64,000 bases of DNA from Thinopyrum elongatum (GCA_011799875.1 CM022298.1:55333792-55397791), one strand, 5' to 3'; numbered from the stretch's first letter, positions 34,785 to 46,651 are shown. Numbers and translations are program-made. The notes: generated by a model from the sequence alone, not told the origin.

Positions 34785-37700
34785 ACTCCCACTTGCACTA
34801 GAGTCAATAATCTAGTTAATACTAATGCACTTCACACCTGTGGCACACCGGTGTAAATATGCTTCGCTTGTGGTATAGCCTGATGTCCAACGGATCTGAC
34901 GACTTCAGCTCCGTGTGTATCTTTGCATATCCTCACGTTTTCACGCTTTCACAAAATTCATATTTTGTGTGGACTTGGCTTTGTATGTATGTGAATCACA
35001 GGTCGAACCTGGATTTCTCAGACTGAGTTATGGAGCAACTATCTGCAGTAGTGTCCCATTGACAAAAGCCATCTTGGAACCATACTAAGTTCATGAATGA
35101 ACTATATGATTCAACATCTTCTTTGTCGCTTTTAAAAGCGGCAACATACTTCGCCTCTGTTATAGAATTCGCCACAGTAACTTGTTTGGAACAATTTCCA
35201 ACTACCGTGCCACCATATTGTGTATTGCACAAAACCCTTAACTTAAATCGAAAATCGCTTGGAGCATGGATGAAGATTGTATCGATGTAACCTTTTACAA
35301 CGAACTCTTCATGATCTCTGCTTGCGAGAATACATGTCATCAGTGCTACTATAGTACTCAATGACCCTTTTTCACTGTTGTCCCATGATCAGTACTTTTG
35401 ATCACTTTGGTATCTATACTCGCAACAACTTTGGGAGTATTGGACATATCTGGTTGTTTTTACATACCATGGAATACATGATTAATCCAAACACAAGAGT
35501 GTGTGGAATCTCCATCATGTATTTTGCTCATCAGTGTTTTGGGACACCGAGTCTTGCAAAAACTCTTTCCACGTGACTTCGGCAAGAATCACTCCTTGAC
35601 GTTTTTAATGCTAAAAGGTTTTAGCATCTTGTCAATATGTATCTTTGCTCAGCCCCATTAGGTAAATCTATCTTCATAGATCATCATGCCTAATATTGAG
35701 GCTATTTAGCCCAAGCACTTCATCGAAAAACTATTTTCAAATGAAGTCCTAATTCGTGTCAAGAAATTTATTTCCAATTAACAATGTGTCAAGCACACAA
35801 GGTTTTTAGAAATGTTATTATGCTCCCACTTACTTTCTTGAATTACAAGCATCTTCGTTACCCATTTATGAAGTCAAAACCCTTTTTGACCATTTCATCA
35901 AAACACGAAGATTCCAACTCCTCTTTGCTCTCTTCTGTCCATCGCTGGAACTCTGAAGTTTGCACCCTTACTAGCATCCTCTGGATTGACAAAATACCTT
36001 GGACTGTAACACATGCAAGTCCTTGGTCTCATTTCCATCAGATGGAAATCCTTTTGTCATCCATTGTTTTATATCTCATGATATGAAATATGTATTAATT
36101 GCTAGTTCAACCCGAACCGACTTTAAGCATCGCTACGGTGAAGCAACCTCATCGTAGTCAACTCCTTGAACTTGTATATTGCAACAAGTCGAGCTTTATG
36201 GATAAAACATTTTTATTCGTATCAGTTATAGTTCCATAAATATTCGTCAGACTCTAAGTCTTCCGAAAGGTGTATCAAGGTTTTAATCTTGAATCACTTA
36301 TATGGAAACTATCTCGGATTGTATTGGCATTTAGCCAATTCCGGAGTCAGGGCCCATCAACGCTTCCTTGTGTATCGTAGGTATACTGTTGTCTAACAAC
36401 AATATCTCATTTGCGCACCTGAGAGGTTTGCACGAGCCTTGCCTACATGGTTCAGCTGCAAGTTCGACCGAAGTCCATACATTTTATTGTAGAGACTTCC
36501 GTATCAGTCGTAGTAGGAAACTCTGGAATTACTTCCAAGGTCTCTTTCCTTTGACCTGATGACGGAGATACTGGTTATCTCGTCGAGTTGCATTATTCTC
36601 CCACTCACCTTTTTGAAAGAACCATTTTCTTCAAAAAGCATACCGTTCTTTGTGGCAAACCTATTTGCCTCGGTATAGTGAGGGAGGAATACCCAACATT
36701 TTGGGATAACCTACAAAGTAGCACTTGTCTGATTTGGAATAGGTTTGTAACCTTTTACACAAGCCCCATATTCCAAATGTTAAGAAAAGATATAACATGG
36801 TTGGGCGTACCATACCATGCTGTCATTTCAACAGACCCAATGGAGCTCTTTTCAGTGTAAAAGCCGCAGTCTCTAAAGCATCACCTTTTAAAAGGGATAA
36901 TGGCAAATTTATTTATGTCATCTTTGATCTTACCATGTCATAAATGGTTCGATTACATCTTCACGGACTTTCCACTCACAGTGGTGTTCCGGGAGGTGTA
37001 AGTTATGAAACTCTTTTCACAACTCATCAGACATTCGCTAAACTTGTAACTCAAATATTTCTTTCTGCAATCGAATTGTAGAAACATAATTTTCTTGTTA
37101 TAATAACTTCTACTTCATATTTGAAAACCTTTCGAATGATTTCAAAAGATCCAGACTTACGTCTCATCAAGTAAATATCCATATATCTACTTGAGTCATT
37201 TCTGAAGATAGATAAATCCACTACTTGCAACAACATTTATTGAACTACACACATCAAAATGTATGATCACCAATAAGTTTGTTGCTCATTCCTTATGGCC
37301 TGTGAACGGTATTTCAGTCACTTCAATTTTCGGAGGAAATTTGCAAGTGTCAGATGATTCAAAATCAAACGACTTCAAAATCCATCATAATGGAGTTTTC
37401 CATGCGGGTTTCTCCAATGTGACCAAATGCAGTGCCACACTTGTGTGGTATTCTTTTAGTCTTGCGACATTTAGCGTCAGTGTTATAGATGTATCATATT
37501 ACCATCAATATTCATAACATACGTCCAATTTTGGATGGAAGCATGGCCCTCCATGTTATTCATAATACTGAACAACAATTGTTGTTTTATGAACAACTCT
37601 TTTGCAACAAACATTGTGCAATGGGCTAGAGTGTATGAAACTCTAAAATGAATTATGAAAGTAAACCCAGAGGTAATATATTATTATCAATATTCATAAC

Positions 37701-40098
37701 ATACATCTCATTCATAATGAAAGTATGGCCCTTATGTTATTCATAACATCGAACATCAAAAGTTCTCTTATGAACAACCTTCTTGCAAGATACCTTATGC
37801 AATGGGCTAGAGTTCGTGAAACTCTAAATGAATTATGAAAATGAATACAGACGGTAATACACTGATGGAAGGTATAGTAACATTTACTATGTTCCCTGCG
37901 TATACCTAAACCTCATTCCTGGCTAGTCTTTCAGGCCATAGTAGTTCTTACATCGAGTTGCAACAGAATGCAATCGAGCGGGTATCTTTGTGATTAACTC
38001 ACAATACCCAAGAATTAGTGATTAACATGTTTAACCATAATTCCCAAGAACTATATCTTTGACCAGCCTTCTATACATCAAAAACTTGCATGACATTCAT
38101 ACATGAGCTGGATATTCCAGTCTTCTATCTTATTGCCTTTATACTTCTAACAGTTTAACTTTCAGTATTTCTCCTACTCTCAGAAGAAGCACCCAACTTA
38201 AGAGTGGCGTTAGCCCCGGACTTCCTAGGTGTGTAAGTCACACTAACACCCTTCGGACACTTCCTTTCTCTTTAAGTTGTTGTTTTATTCACTTTTCATC
38301 ATATGACAGGCGTTCTACTGGATCCCTCTCTTATCAGTCTAATGCATAGTAAACTCCTTTACTAATAGTTTGCAAACAAACATTGCTTTGGATATCTCAT
38401 ATCTTTTAGCCTTTGTCTGTCTCTGAAAATGATTTTCAGATTCCATGAATATCACATAACTATCCAAACTTTCGAAGTTCAGGTCTGATGGAAGAAAACA
38501 TATTGCACTTGACTGAAACGGAATTCTAGCTTTTGGATCGAAGGACGAGAGTCACATGATCCAAAGCATAAGCGAGAGAATACCGAAAGTATGCGATAGG
38601 ACAAAGTCCTTCTCGGCACTCTGGAGGACAATCCTCACATTACGTTACCAACCGTAAAGATTTAACCAGATATTTAACAGCTATTCAATTTTAATAGGGA
38701 AGGTGGAAATGCGAGCCATTATTCTACAACTATTATGCAAATCACACTTAGACAGTGTTCAAAATTAATTGCACTGAGAATTAAACAAGTTAATTCAACA
38801 GTGCTCTCCCACTCAAATCAATATCTCTCATAATTGATTGTGAGCGATTCAAGATCCATATTACAATTCAACGCCAAGGATGTGTCCATCTCAAGTGACG
38901 AAAATTGCAATCGGTAGGCCAACTTGCCAATCACATCTCTATGTGACTCTTGTTCATCTTTCGATGGGCGTGTTCCGAGCTCAGGACGCTCCTCCAGAAC
39001 GTCAAGACAACCAAGTGATCTTGCTGCGAGGTCTCAACTCACCCGCCTCACACTTCCCTAATCGTTCGCACCCATGTGTCCATGTGATGCCCCGAAAAGT
39101 TAGGTGCCGTGACGGTGCTACGCTTGGGAGAACACTAACTACTTGATATTTTTGTGAGAGATCACCCTAATAAAAGCGACTACCGCGCAATCATGAAGGG
39201 TGCAACATAAGGGATAAACATCTCAGGCAATTCATAATAGCATGATATGGTATAGCCCTTTCTGACGGAGAAGTCTTGTATTTCTTCGTCTTCGGCATTC
39301 ACGTCGGTGTTCACCTTTGCGAAGATTGCCACCACCTTGTCGATGCACCAAATAATATTGCTATCTCTATAGCTAATAAAATAATGCATTACAACAAGGT
39401 TGACACGCAGGTCATTTAAAGTGCAATCATATGGCTCCAGCCATCATGCCGAATCATGACACGCAGGTCAATAAATTTACATTATATAGTCATCTCATAC
39501 ATAATCAAATTATTATGAGCACTGCTATACCACATCATATGCACATGCAAACCCTCCTGCAAAACCAAGTTAGACGCCTCTAATCGGTTCATGCAAAAAC
39601 TTGTTTTACGTGGCTTCTAAGGTTTCGAAACAAACCGAAGCTACCAACGTCCATCATCAAGTATGATAATTCAAGTCGCTAGATTAACTTTCCAGGGTGT
39701 ATGAAAACCGAGATAATAAAATCTCGAGCCCCATACTAAACTTCGTCATACGCATGACCCCCGTGCAGATCATATCTGCATTGCCCTTTTGTTTGCGAAA
39801 TTTCATCTTTCCTTTTAACTACGGTGGAATTCAATGAACTGTTGGCACTTCGTTGATCAATCAGGATCGCGGATTGCCAGAACTTTGAAACTCCACCATA
39901 CTGTTATCAAGATCAGAAATATGCAAATTCCAGGGAAGCAACAAGAACATCGGGTAACAGATTTCATCTGCTACCCGCACAAATAATTTTCAGTAATAGA
40001 ACTCATCTACTACCTAATTATATTGTGCAACACCCATACATCTCTATGTATTCTAGATCGCAACCTGCATCTACGCATAGCACGGCTCATGATGCCAC
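34785..40098 (-). pseudogene. Internal region of the minus-strand Copia: degraded pol remnants
   Basis: No long coding frame survives. On the minus strand, 34996-35361 still reads as an RNase H end: a frame with SKQVTVANSITEAKYVAAFK corresponds to the usual SKQ...ADSTTEAEY motif. About 36090-36200 reads as an RT scrap (HKARLVA, then VAMLKSV). The order RT then RNase H fits a minus-strand Copia. The remainder (about 37300-39400) is AT-rich with near-duplicate stretches (for example 37500-37680 and 37690-37860, sharing ATTCATAACAT and GCAATGGGCTAGAGT). Region 39400-40098 is probable leader. It could be a deletion derivative or a long-lived non-autonomous lineage. Confidence 0.75.
37500..37865. 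repeat. Imperfect tandem duplication inside the minus-strand Copia
   Basis: Two copies of about 180 bases share the ordered landmarks ATATTCATAACATACRTC, TTATTCATAA, TTATGAACAAC, GCAATGGGCTAGAGT and GAATTATGAAA. They are diverged, and neither is coding. Confidence 0.65.
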
Positions 40099-42271
40099 TG
40101 TAGGGTAACGCAGCAGAAAACAAAAATTTTCCGCCCTACGCACCAGCCCAGGACCACTATGGAGACTGCATACAAGGTTTGATCATGTTCGTTACCGACT
40201 CGTAGCGCAGCGGAAGTAGAGTCGATGACGATCGGCGGTGCAGATCCCCGCAGCTAGGATTTACAACCTCCCAACCGCGAGGATGTATACCCTCGTCTTC
40301 CCTTCGGACAGCCCTCCGGGAGGCGGTCGAACAGTCCCCCGGACGATGTCGCGGACAGCCCTTCGGGAGGACCTTCGAAACTCGAATGGTCACTCGGACA
40401 GCCCTTCAGGAGGACTCACAGAACTCGGACCGTCACTTGGACAGCCCTTCGGAAGGCACTCTCGAACAGCCCCTCGGGCACTAAGATCGAAACTACGACC
40501 TCTCTACAGAGTTGCACACATACGGTGTCACCTATCCAGCAGGGCTTCGCCGTCCAGAACTAGTTCCTGCCGGAACCCAGACAGCCTTTCGGCTCTACGA
40601 AACTCTTTTCGTGGGAGGGAGAGAGAAGCCAGATAACATCTTGGCATGTGTATGAGAGCAAGGGATGGGGAGAATGGCAGCCCCTTCTCCTCCTTTTATA
40701 GGCCAAGGCAAGGGGTGGGGTGGGATGTTGAAATACCAAAATACCCAAGCTTTATGTCACACATGAAAGGGCATAATGGTAACACAAGGGGGGCACCAAG
40801 GGGACACCACCATGGCAGCCCTTGGGCCGGCCCACACCTTGTCTCCCCATGGGGGAGGGCCCCCCCAACAAGCCACCAACATGTCTCCATGAAACATGCA
40901 TGCTCCCTAGACAAAAAGCCACCAAACATGCAACCCCCGATTCGTGGGATCTTGTCCCCTCGCGCTGAGACAAGATGTTTTCCGCGAAACTTTTTCTGAA
41001 AAATTCCAAAAAGTCCCAGAACATTTCCGGCACCCTCTAAAATTATTCTGGGCATGCTCCGAAACATTTTCGATGCGGTGGTTTTCATCAGCGGAAAGCA
41101 TTAACAGCGGTTACGGCAGTTTCGGAACATTTCCGGTTTTTCTCTCCGAAAATTCCCAGAAGTTCCTAGACCAATTCTGGCATCCTCTGAAAATTTCCAG
41201 GCGGTGCCGAAACCCTTTTTGACCAAATAATATATTCCGAAACAACTTTTCGGTTTTACCGAAACTCTTTCGGTGTTCTCTCTCTCGGAACTCTTCCGTT
41301 GTCTCCGAAACATTTTCGGTGACTTTCTCTCAGACTCCCTGTCTAGCGTTCAACAGATAGATGACCCTTAAGCGTGTGACCCTATAGGTTCGGTGAAGTA
41401 TAGACATGACCGGAACACTTTCCGATCAATGATCAGCATCGGAGCCGTGGACACCCATATTGACCCCTATACCCACACGAATGAATATTCGAGTGAACCT
41501 CCAGTTGCCGTGTGCTATTCCTGTTGCTTCGCGATATGTTACAAATACCCAAGGTGAGACATGTTGGCATTCCCGTGGATCAATAACTTGTCCACTATGC
41601 TAGTTACCTCGTTACCGGTATTGTTCTCTTTTCTCGTTACCGTGTTCCGGCATCCCCGTGATCAAATCACAAAGTGTCTGGCCAGACGATGATGGATACC
41701 GTAACACCGAGAGGGCCCAGAGATATCTCTCCATCGCCGGAGGAGCAAATCCCAATCTTGAGCTATCAAGTTACTTGACATACTTTTCCATGAACCCGTA
41801 AGCCGCCGTAATAGCCACCCATTTACGGATGACGTTTAACAAACCCCAAAGTTCATGAAGCAAGCATGAAGAAACTCGATACTCTCATGGTCTAAGGAAT
41901 TATGCAAACATTAACCATCTCTGCATTATTAACCATTAACTTGTGACGAATGTATCTCATAGCATAACATCAATCGGGTCGATTCAACACAAATGTTCTT
42001 CTAACATTTGTGCCCTCAAAGTTGCTGGCATAGACATGCCTATGATTGGGAAAACATAATCATCATGCAACACTTGAGCTAGTCTTAGAGGCATGACTAG
42101 GAATACATTTTACCGTTTATTATTCCACACGTGCACATGGGTTTTCCCCAGAGCCTTTATGGATATACGGGCTCGGGAACCACAGCAGTTATAGCATGGA
42201 ACATAAACCTAATTATGAACACGGAGATAAATAATAACATTTATTATTGCCTCTAGGGCATATCTCCTACA
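40099..42271 (-). repeat. 5' LTR of the minus-strand Copia (2173 bp)
   Basis: Full-length copy carrying the extra 82 bases of the CAGCCCTTCGG repeat run (about 40399-40482). It is flanked on the left by the primer site and on the right by the TSD GTCAA. Confidence 0.92.
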
Positions 42272-42430
42272 GTCAAAACTAGACTATTGCTTTGAACCAT
42301 ATAAAAGTCCAAATGTCCATGCTATAAAGAAAAGAATATGAGATGACATGTTAGGCAGCATTCCACATCAAAAATTCTATTTTTATCATTTACCTACTCG
42401 AGGACGAGCAGGAATTAAGCTTGGGGATGC

Positions 42431-43999
42431 TGATACGTCTCCAACGTATCTATAATTTTTGATTGTTCCATGTTGTTATATTATCATTCTTGGATGTTTT
42501 ATAATCATTTTATATCATTTTTTGGTACTAACCTATTGACATAGTGCCAAGTGCCAGTTGCTGTTTTTTGCATGTTTTTTACATCACAGGAAATCAATAC
42601 CAAACGGAGTCCAAACGCAGCGAAATTTTTTGTGGATTTTTTTTGGACCAGAAGACATCCAGTGGGCCAGAGAAGCGCCTGGGGGGTGTTCCGAGGGGAG
42701 CACAACCCACCAGGGCGTGCCTGGAGGCCCAGGCGCGCCCTGGTGGGTTGTGCCCACCTCGGGTGCCCCCTGAACCGCCTCTTTACTCTATAAATACTCC
42801 AATATTCCAGAAACCCTAGAAGAGGGGACGAAAATCAATTCCAGCCGTCGCAAGTTCCAGAAACCACAGATCCAATCTAGACACCATCACAGAGGGGTTC
42901 ATCATGTCCATTGGTGCCTCTCCGATGATGCGTGAGTAGTTCTTTGTAGACCTACGGGTCCGTAGTTAGTAGCTAGATGGCTTCCTCTCTCTCTTTTGAT
43001 TCTCAATACAATGGTCTCTTGGAGATCCATATGATGTAACTCTTTTTGCGGTGTGTTTGTTGGGATCCGATGAACTTTGAGTTTATGATCAGATCTATCT
43101 TTTTATCCATGAAAGTTATTTGAGTCTTCTTTGATCTCTTATATGCATGATTGCTTATAGCCTCATATTTCTTCTCTGATATTTGGGTTTTGTTTGGCCA
43201 ACTTGATCTATTTATCTTGCAATGGGAAGAGGTGCTTTGTGATGGGTTCGATCTTACGGTGCTTGATCCCAGTGACAGAAAGGGAACCGACACGTATGTA
43301 TCGTTGCTATTAAGGATAACAAGATGGGGTCTATTTCTACATAAATAGATCTTGTCTATATCATGTCATCGTTCTTATTGCATTACTCCGTTTTTCCATA
43401 AACTTAATACACTAGATGCATGCCGAATAGCGGTCGATGTGTGGAGTAATAGTAGTAGATGCAGGCAGGAGTCGGTCTACTAATCTTGGACGTGATGTCT
43501 ATATAATGATCATTGCCTGGATATCGTCATGAGTATTTGAAGTTCTATCAATTGCCCAACAGTAATTTGTTTTCCACCGTTTGCTATTTTTCTCGAGAGA
43601 AGCCACTAGTGAAACCTACGGCCCCCGGGTCTCTTCTTTAATATATTTGCCTTTGCGATCTATTTTCCTTTGCTTTTATTTTCAGATCTATTAAACCAAG
43701 AATACAAAAATACCTTGCTGCACTTTATTTGTTTCGAGATCTATTTATCCAATCTATCATATTTTTTATCACGTCCGTTTGCCAATTTCTGGCGACGTTA
43801 CCCGAAAGGGATTGACAACCCCTTTAATACGTCGGGTTGCGAGTATTTGTTATTTGTGTGCAGGTGCTGTTTACGTAGTGTTGCTTGGTTCTCCTACTGA
43901 TTTGAATTCGTCTCATCACTGAGGGAAATACCTACCGTCACTGTGCTGCATCATCCCTTACTCTTTGGGGAAATACCAACGTAGTTCTAGCAGGCATCA
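42431..43999 (+). repeat. Gypsy B 3' LTR (1569 bp)
   Basis: Second LTR of Gypsy B. The 20-base inverted repeat is kept with one change (42700-42719 with 42734-42753), and the TATA-like box is at about 42786. The second CACTA gene resumes at 44005. Confidence 0.92.
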
Positions 44000-45569
44000 G
44001 GAAGAAATACAAATATGGTCCAAGCCTCAAGCCTCTGGAAAAGTTACCATATGAGAGGACCGACGAGGAAAACGCGGAAATCAGTGCTGCCGAAGTGGAG
44101 GCCCATTTTGCACGGAAACCTCCACCTCCGAAGGAAACAATAGATCAGGTGAAAGTGAAGCGCACTCTGCATGCCCTTAAGCGACCACCACCGTCTCCGC
44201 CGCAATCCAACTATGAGCGCATTATTGAAAGGACATATAAGGAAGCGCAGCGGTCGGGAAGTACTTGCAGTGCTGCAAGAGAAGCAAAACGAAGAAGTGG
44301 GAAAACAATTCCCCAGCTCGGCGAACAGGCGAAGCAATCGTGCCCCCCGCTCAAGGTGTCTAGCGATATCGTCACTAATCATCCGGGGCTACTGCCCAGT
44401 ACCAATCTTGGTGATTACCTGGGCGATGATGTACAGTTTGAAACGTTAGAGACAGTAGAGATCTTCAGATACGAGCACGGGAAGCCTCTCGTCAAACCTG
44501 ATCATCCTCCTCTAACAACGATGATGCGAAGATTGCATGAATGGTACATGGATACCTGCAGGAAGAGTGGGGCCGACAGTATGTTGCTGAGAATTAAAGA
44601 GGAGCACGACCTCATTGGAGTTGAGGTGTTGCCTGTTGAATTTGTGGAGTTATTTCAGTTATTCAATCAAGAGGCCCTCGACAAACAACTCATCACTTGC
44701 TACTGTCTGTAAGTATTACTTCTGTAATTAAGTCTCTAGCTCAGCTCGTTCATTGCATGTATATATAATTATCCTCACTTCATTATGCAGATTGAAGATC
44801 GTCGAATGTAAAAAAGGACAAATCTATGACATTGGGTTCATTAGACCAAATACCGTAAATGAATGGTCGATAAAAGAGAGAGTCAAAGATACTGAGGAAA
44901 ACTTGCTACAATCATTCCTTCGACATCAAAACAAAGGGAAAATACTCTTTCCTTACAACTTCAAGTGAGTGTTACTGTCTTGTGCATATTCGGTTTCGCT
45001 TACTCGAGGTTAAGTAATGTAATTGATGAGTTATGCGTGCGCAGGTTCCATTTTATTCTGCTAGAGATTAAGCTTGACGGGGGAGTAGTAACTGTCTTAG
45101 ACTCGAGACGTAAAGATCCCCAGGTGTATGCGGGCATGACTGCAATGCTCCAGAAGTAAGTTCAATCATTATCGCACCATATCGGCAACTTTCGTTCATT
45201 TCCTGATATCAAGTAATCATTTTCTTTGCCTGGCAGGGTTTGAAAAAAGTTCACCGGAATGGTTCCGGGTCTGCAGAAGGAGCTGCGATTTACACACCCC
45301 AAAGTAAGTAGTACTATCTAGTTCCGCGCATCTCTCATTGATTCTAGTTTCATCAATACCATTTATCATGCTTGATTATCAGTTTGATTGAACACTATTC
45401 TCGTAAAGTGCTTCTGGCAGGAAGACGGGAATCATTTATGTGGATACTACGTTTGCGAGTTCATGCGCAGCTCGACCTCTGAGCGGGGCTACTCTGACAA
45501 ATAATATGAAGTACGTAAACAATAATATTCATAATTTTATTTTATTAACATCAATTGTGTTGAGTTTCA

Positions 45570-45572
<3 letters not shown>

Positions 45573-45616
<44 letters not shown>
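45573..45616. repeat. (AT)n microsatellite in an intron of the second CACTA gene
   Basis: About 22 uninterrupted AT dinucleotides between the exon ending at 45510 and the exon starting at 45642. Confidence 0.95.
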
Positions 45617-45620
<4 letters not shown>

Positions 45621-45779
45621 TGACCCCCTTCTTTAAATTAGATGTGGCAGATGCGAGATGAACTCCTACCACATGATCGCATACGAGCAATTCAAGAGGA
45701 ATTGGGGGGATTCTTTCTTGACCACGTCATACATAAAGACGGACAATACCATGTGGAAATTGAAGCTGACTTTCGGTAG

Positions 45780-46337
45780 ATGATGTCAGGGATCGTAAGA
45801 TATGTTATATTGTATATATGTAGTAGCGTCGGATAGAAATACGAAAACTTGTTGTTCGACCAATCTCGGAGAAAGAGAGGTCACTTCTCTCTGTATATGT
45901 TCATGACGATCTTGTGTAATTAATAGTTCCTTCATTTGCTTAGTAGCGTCGAGTTCTCTCTATATGTAGTAATTAGCGTCGACCAAGCACGGAGAAAGAG
46001 AGGTCACTTCTCTCTATATGTAGTAGCTATAGCTAACACAATATGAAACCCCTAATTAAACCATCCAAAACTCCTAATAAACCCCCCTTTCAAAAAAAAC
46101 AAAAACCCCAGAGCCTGGGAGCTGCTGACGCGTGGCTGCCCTTTAGTCCCGGTTGGTGACTAAAGGTCCTCCTCCCTGGGCGCCCCAGAGCGGCCACGTG
46201 GCCCTACTTTGGTCCCGGTTCGTAAGCAAACCGGGACTAAAGGTTTTGGGCATTAGTCCCGTTTGATTTGTCCCGGTTCCAGAACCGGGACTAAAGGCCC
46301 TCTGGAACCGGGACAAGTACCCTGTTTTCTACTAGTG
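45780..46337 (+). repeat. CACTA 3' UTR, subterminal repeats and right terminal inverted repeat
   Basis: After the last exon there is non-coding sequence with two copies of a GGAGAAAGAGAGGTCACTTCTCTC string (about 45868 and 45990). From about 46143 come CCCGGTT/AACCGGG subterminal motifs mirroring the left end. The terminal CCCTGTTTTCTACTAGTG ends at 46337. Confidence 0.85.
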
Positions 46338-46406
46338 CACAATCGAGCGAATGGCGGCTTCAATGGTCACCATCGGAACCCAGGGCCACATGGCCCACGC
46401 ACACGC
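46338..46406. repeat. Duplicated unit, copy 2, right part
   Basis: Resumes with CACAATCGAGCGAATGGCGGCTTC after the CACTA. It matches 48530-48600 (CACAAACGCACGCATGGCAGCTTC). A further piece of the same flank follows the small insertion at 46652-46711. Confidence 0.65.
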
Positions 46407-46651
46407 CACTAGTAGTTGTCACATTAGTAGTGTGTCTTAAGGTATTATGCCACTGGTAAATTACACGAGGGTTGGGCTATTGGGTCCATGAATTGGTGGC
46501 GTTTGTACTTCACGCCGCGCCACTAGCAATCTATTATTGATGGCGTGTGCTTGTTCTGGCACGTCACCGGTATTTGGGCAAATACCAGTGGTGTGTCTCT
46601 TTGAAGGTGCGTCACTGACGTAGATTGCCTATAAGCATTTCTACGCTAGTG
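46407..46651. mobile_element. Small non-autonomous CACTA-like insertion (245 bp)
   Basis: Left end CACTAGTAGTTGTCAC and right end TTTCTACGCTAGTG resemble CACTA termini. There are internal short repeats of the GTGGCGTG/CACGTCAC type. No matching 3-base target duplication is seen (CGC versus ACA), so the exact borders are uncertain. Confidence 0.45.

Larger units (their letters stand above)
32691..42271 (-). mobile_element. Minus-strand Angela-like Copia with degraded pol, TSD GTCAA
   Basis: LTRs 32691-34784 and 40099-42271 read on the minus strand as TGTAGGAGATATGCCCTAGAGG...CGTTACCCTACA. They are flanked by GTCAA (32686-32690 and 42272-42276). On the minus strand a primer site TGGCATCATGAGCC (complement of 40084-40097) follows the 5' LTR, and a purine-rich GCAAGTGGGAGTC (complement of 34785-34797) precedes the 3' LTR. 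The two LTRs show about six substitutions and one 82-base indel over 2.1 kb by my reading, so the insertion is very recent, around 0.1 million years. Only scraps of pol remain inside. Confidence 0.93.
27744..43999 (+). mobile_element. Gypsy B: non-autonomous Ty3/Gypsy element with an orphan ORF, TSD GTAAG/GGAAG
   Basis: LTRs 27744-29327 and 42431-43999 begin TGATACGTCTCC and end AGGCATCA. The target duplication is GTAAG (27739-27743) on the left and GGAAG (44000-44004) on the right, one mismatch. The LTRs differ by about 3-4% by eye. Inside are a tRNA-Asp type primer site, one unrecognised ORF (29638-30411) and a non-coding region homologous to that of Gypsy A. A minus-strand Copia (32691-42271) splits it. 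No gag, RT or integrase is recognisable, so it must have moved with proteins from elsewhere. Confidence 0.92.
15712..45779 (+). pseudogene. CACTA second gene: Ptta/En-Spm domain joined to a Ulp1-like (C48) protease domain, split by three retroelements
   Basis: Exon pieces on the + strand: 15712-15753 + 24033-24239 (split by Gypsy A), 24327-25300 + 27053-27743 + 44005-44708 (split by a solo LTR and Gypsy B), 44791-44964, 45045-45155, 45237-45303, 45421-45510, 45642-45779. Frame is restored across each insertion. Parts: acidic Gly-rich N-terminus with DGSGD repeats; Ptta/En-Spm transposase domain (about 24591-25184, including RTWFFGVGGTLDPETG); a Pro-rich low-complexity stretch (27506-27680); and a C-terminal region resembling SUMO-protease C48 (His at 45049-45051 in FHFILLEI, Asp at 45100-45102 in VLDS, Cys at 45439-45441 in LCGYYVC). 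In-frame stops: TAG 24384, TAG 24564, TGA 25182, TGA 45241, TAA 45502. The first exon and upstream start are uncertain. In En/Spm-type elements such a second gene encodes the DNA-binding accessory protein; the protease role is inferred. Confidence 0.82.
10892..46337 (+). mobile_element. CACTA (En/Spm, DTC) transposon, about 35.4 kb with nested insertions, TSD CAC
   Basis: Left end CACTAGTAGAAAACAGGG at 10892 and right end CCCTGTTTTCTACTAGTG finishing at 46337 are perfect inverted copies. They are flanked by the 3-base duplication CAC (10889-10891 and 46338-46340). Subterminal regions carry many CCCGGTT/AACCGGG repeats. Genes in order: small coiled-coil/TM ORF (11578-12021), TNP2-type transposase (12239-15049), and a Ptta/En-Spm plus Ulp1-like gene (15712-45779, interrupted). 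Removing Gypsy A, the solo LTR and Gypsy B leaves roughly 9.2 kb, a normal size for an autonomous CACTA. All three genes contain stops, so this copy is dead. A paralogous uninterrupted site at about 48480-48600 supports the boundaries. Confidence 0.95.

Noticed and set aside
44044..44382. Minus-strand 112-codon frame
   Set aside because: Shadow of the second CACTA gene, whose + strand frame is supported by splice borders and continuity.
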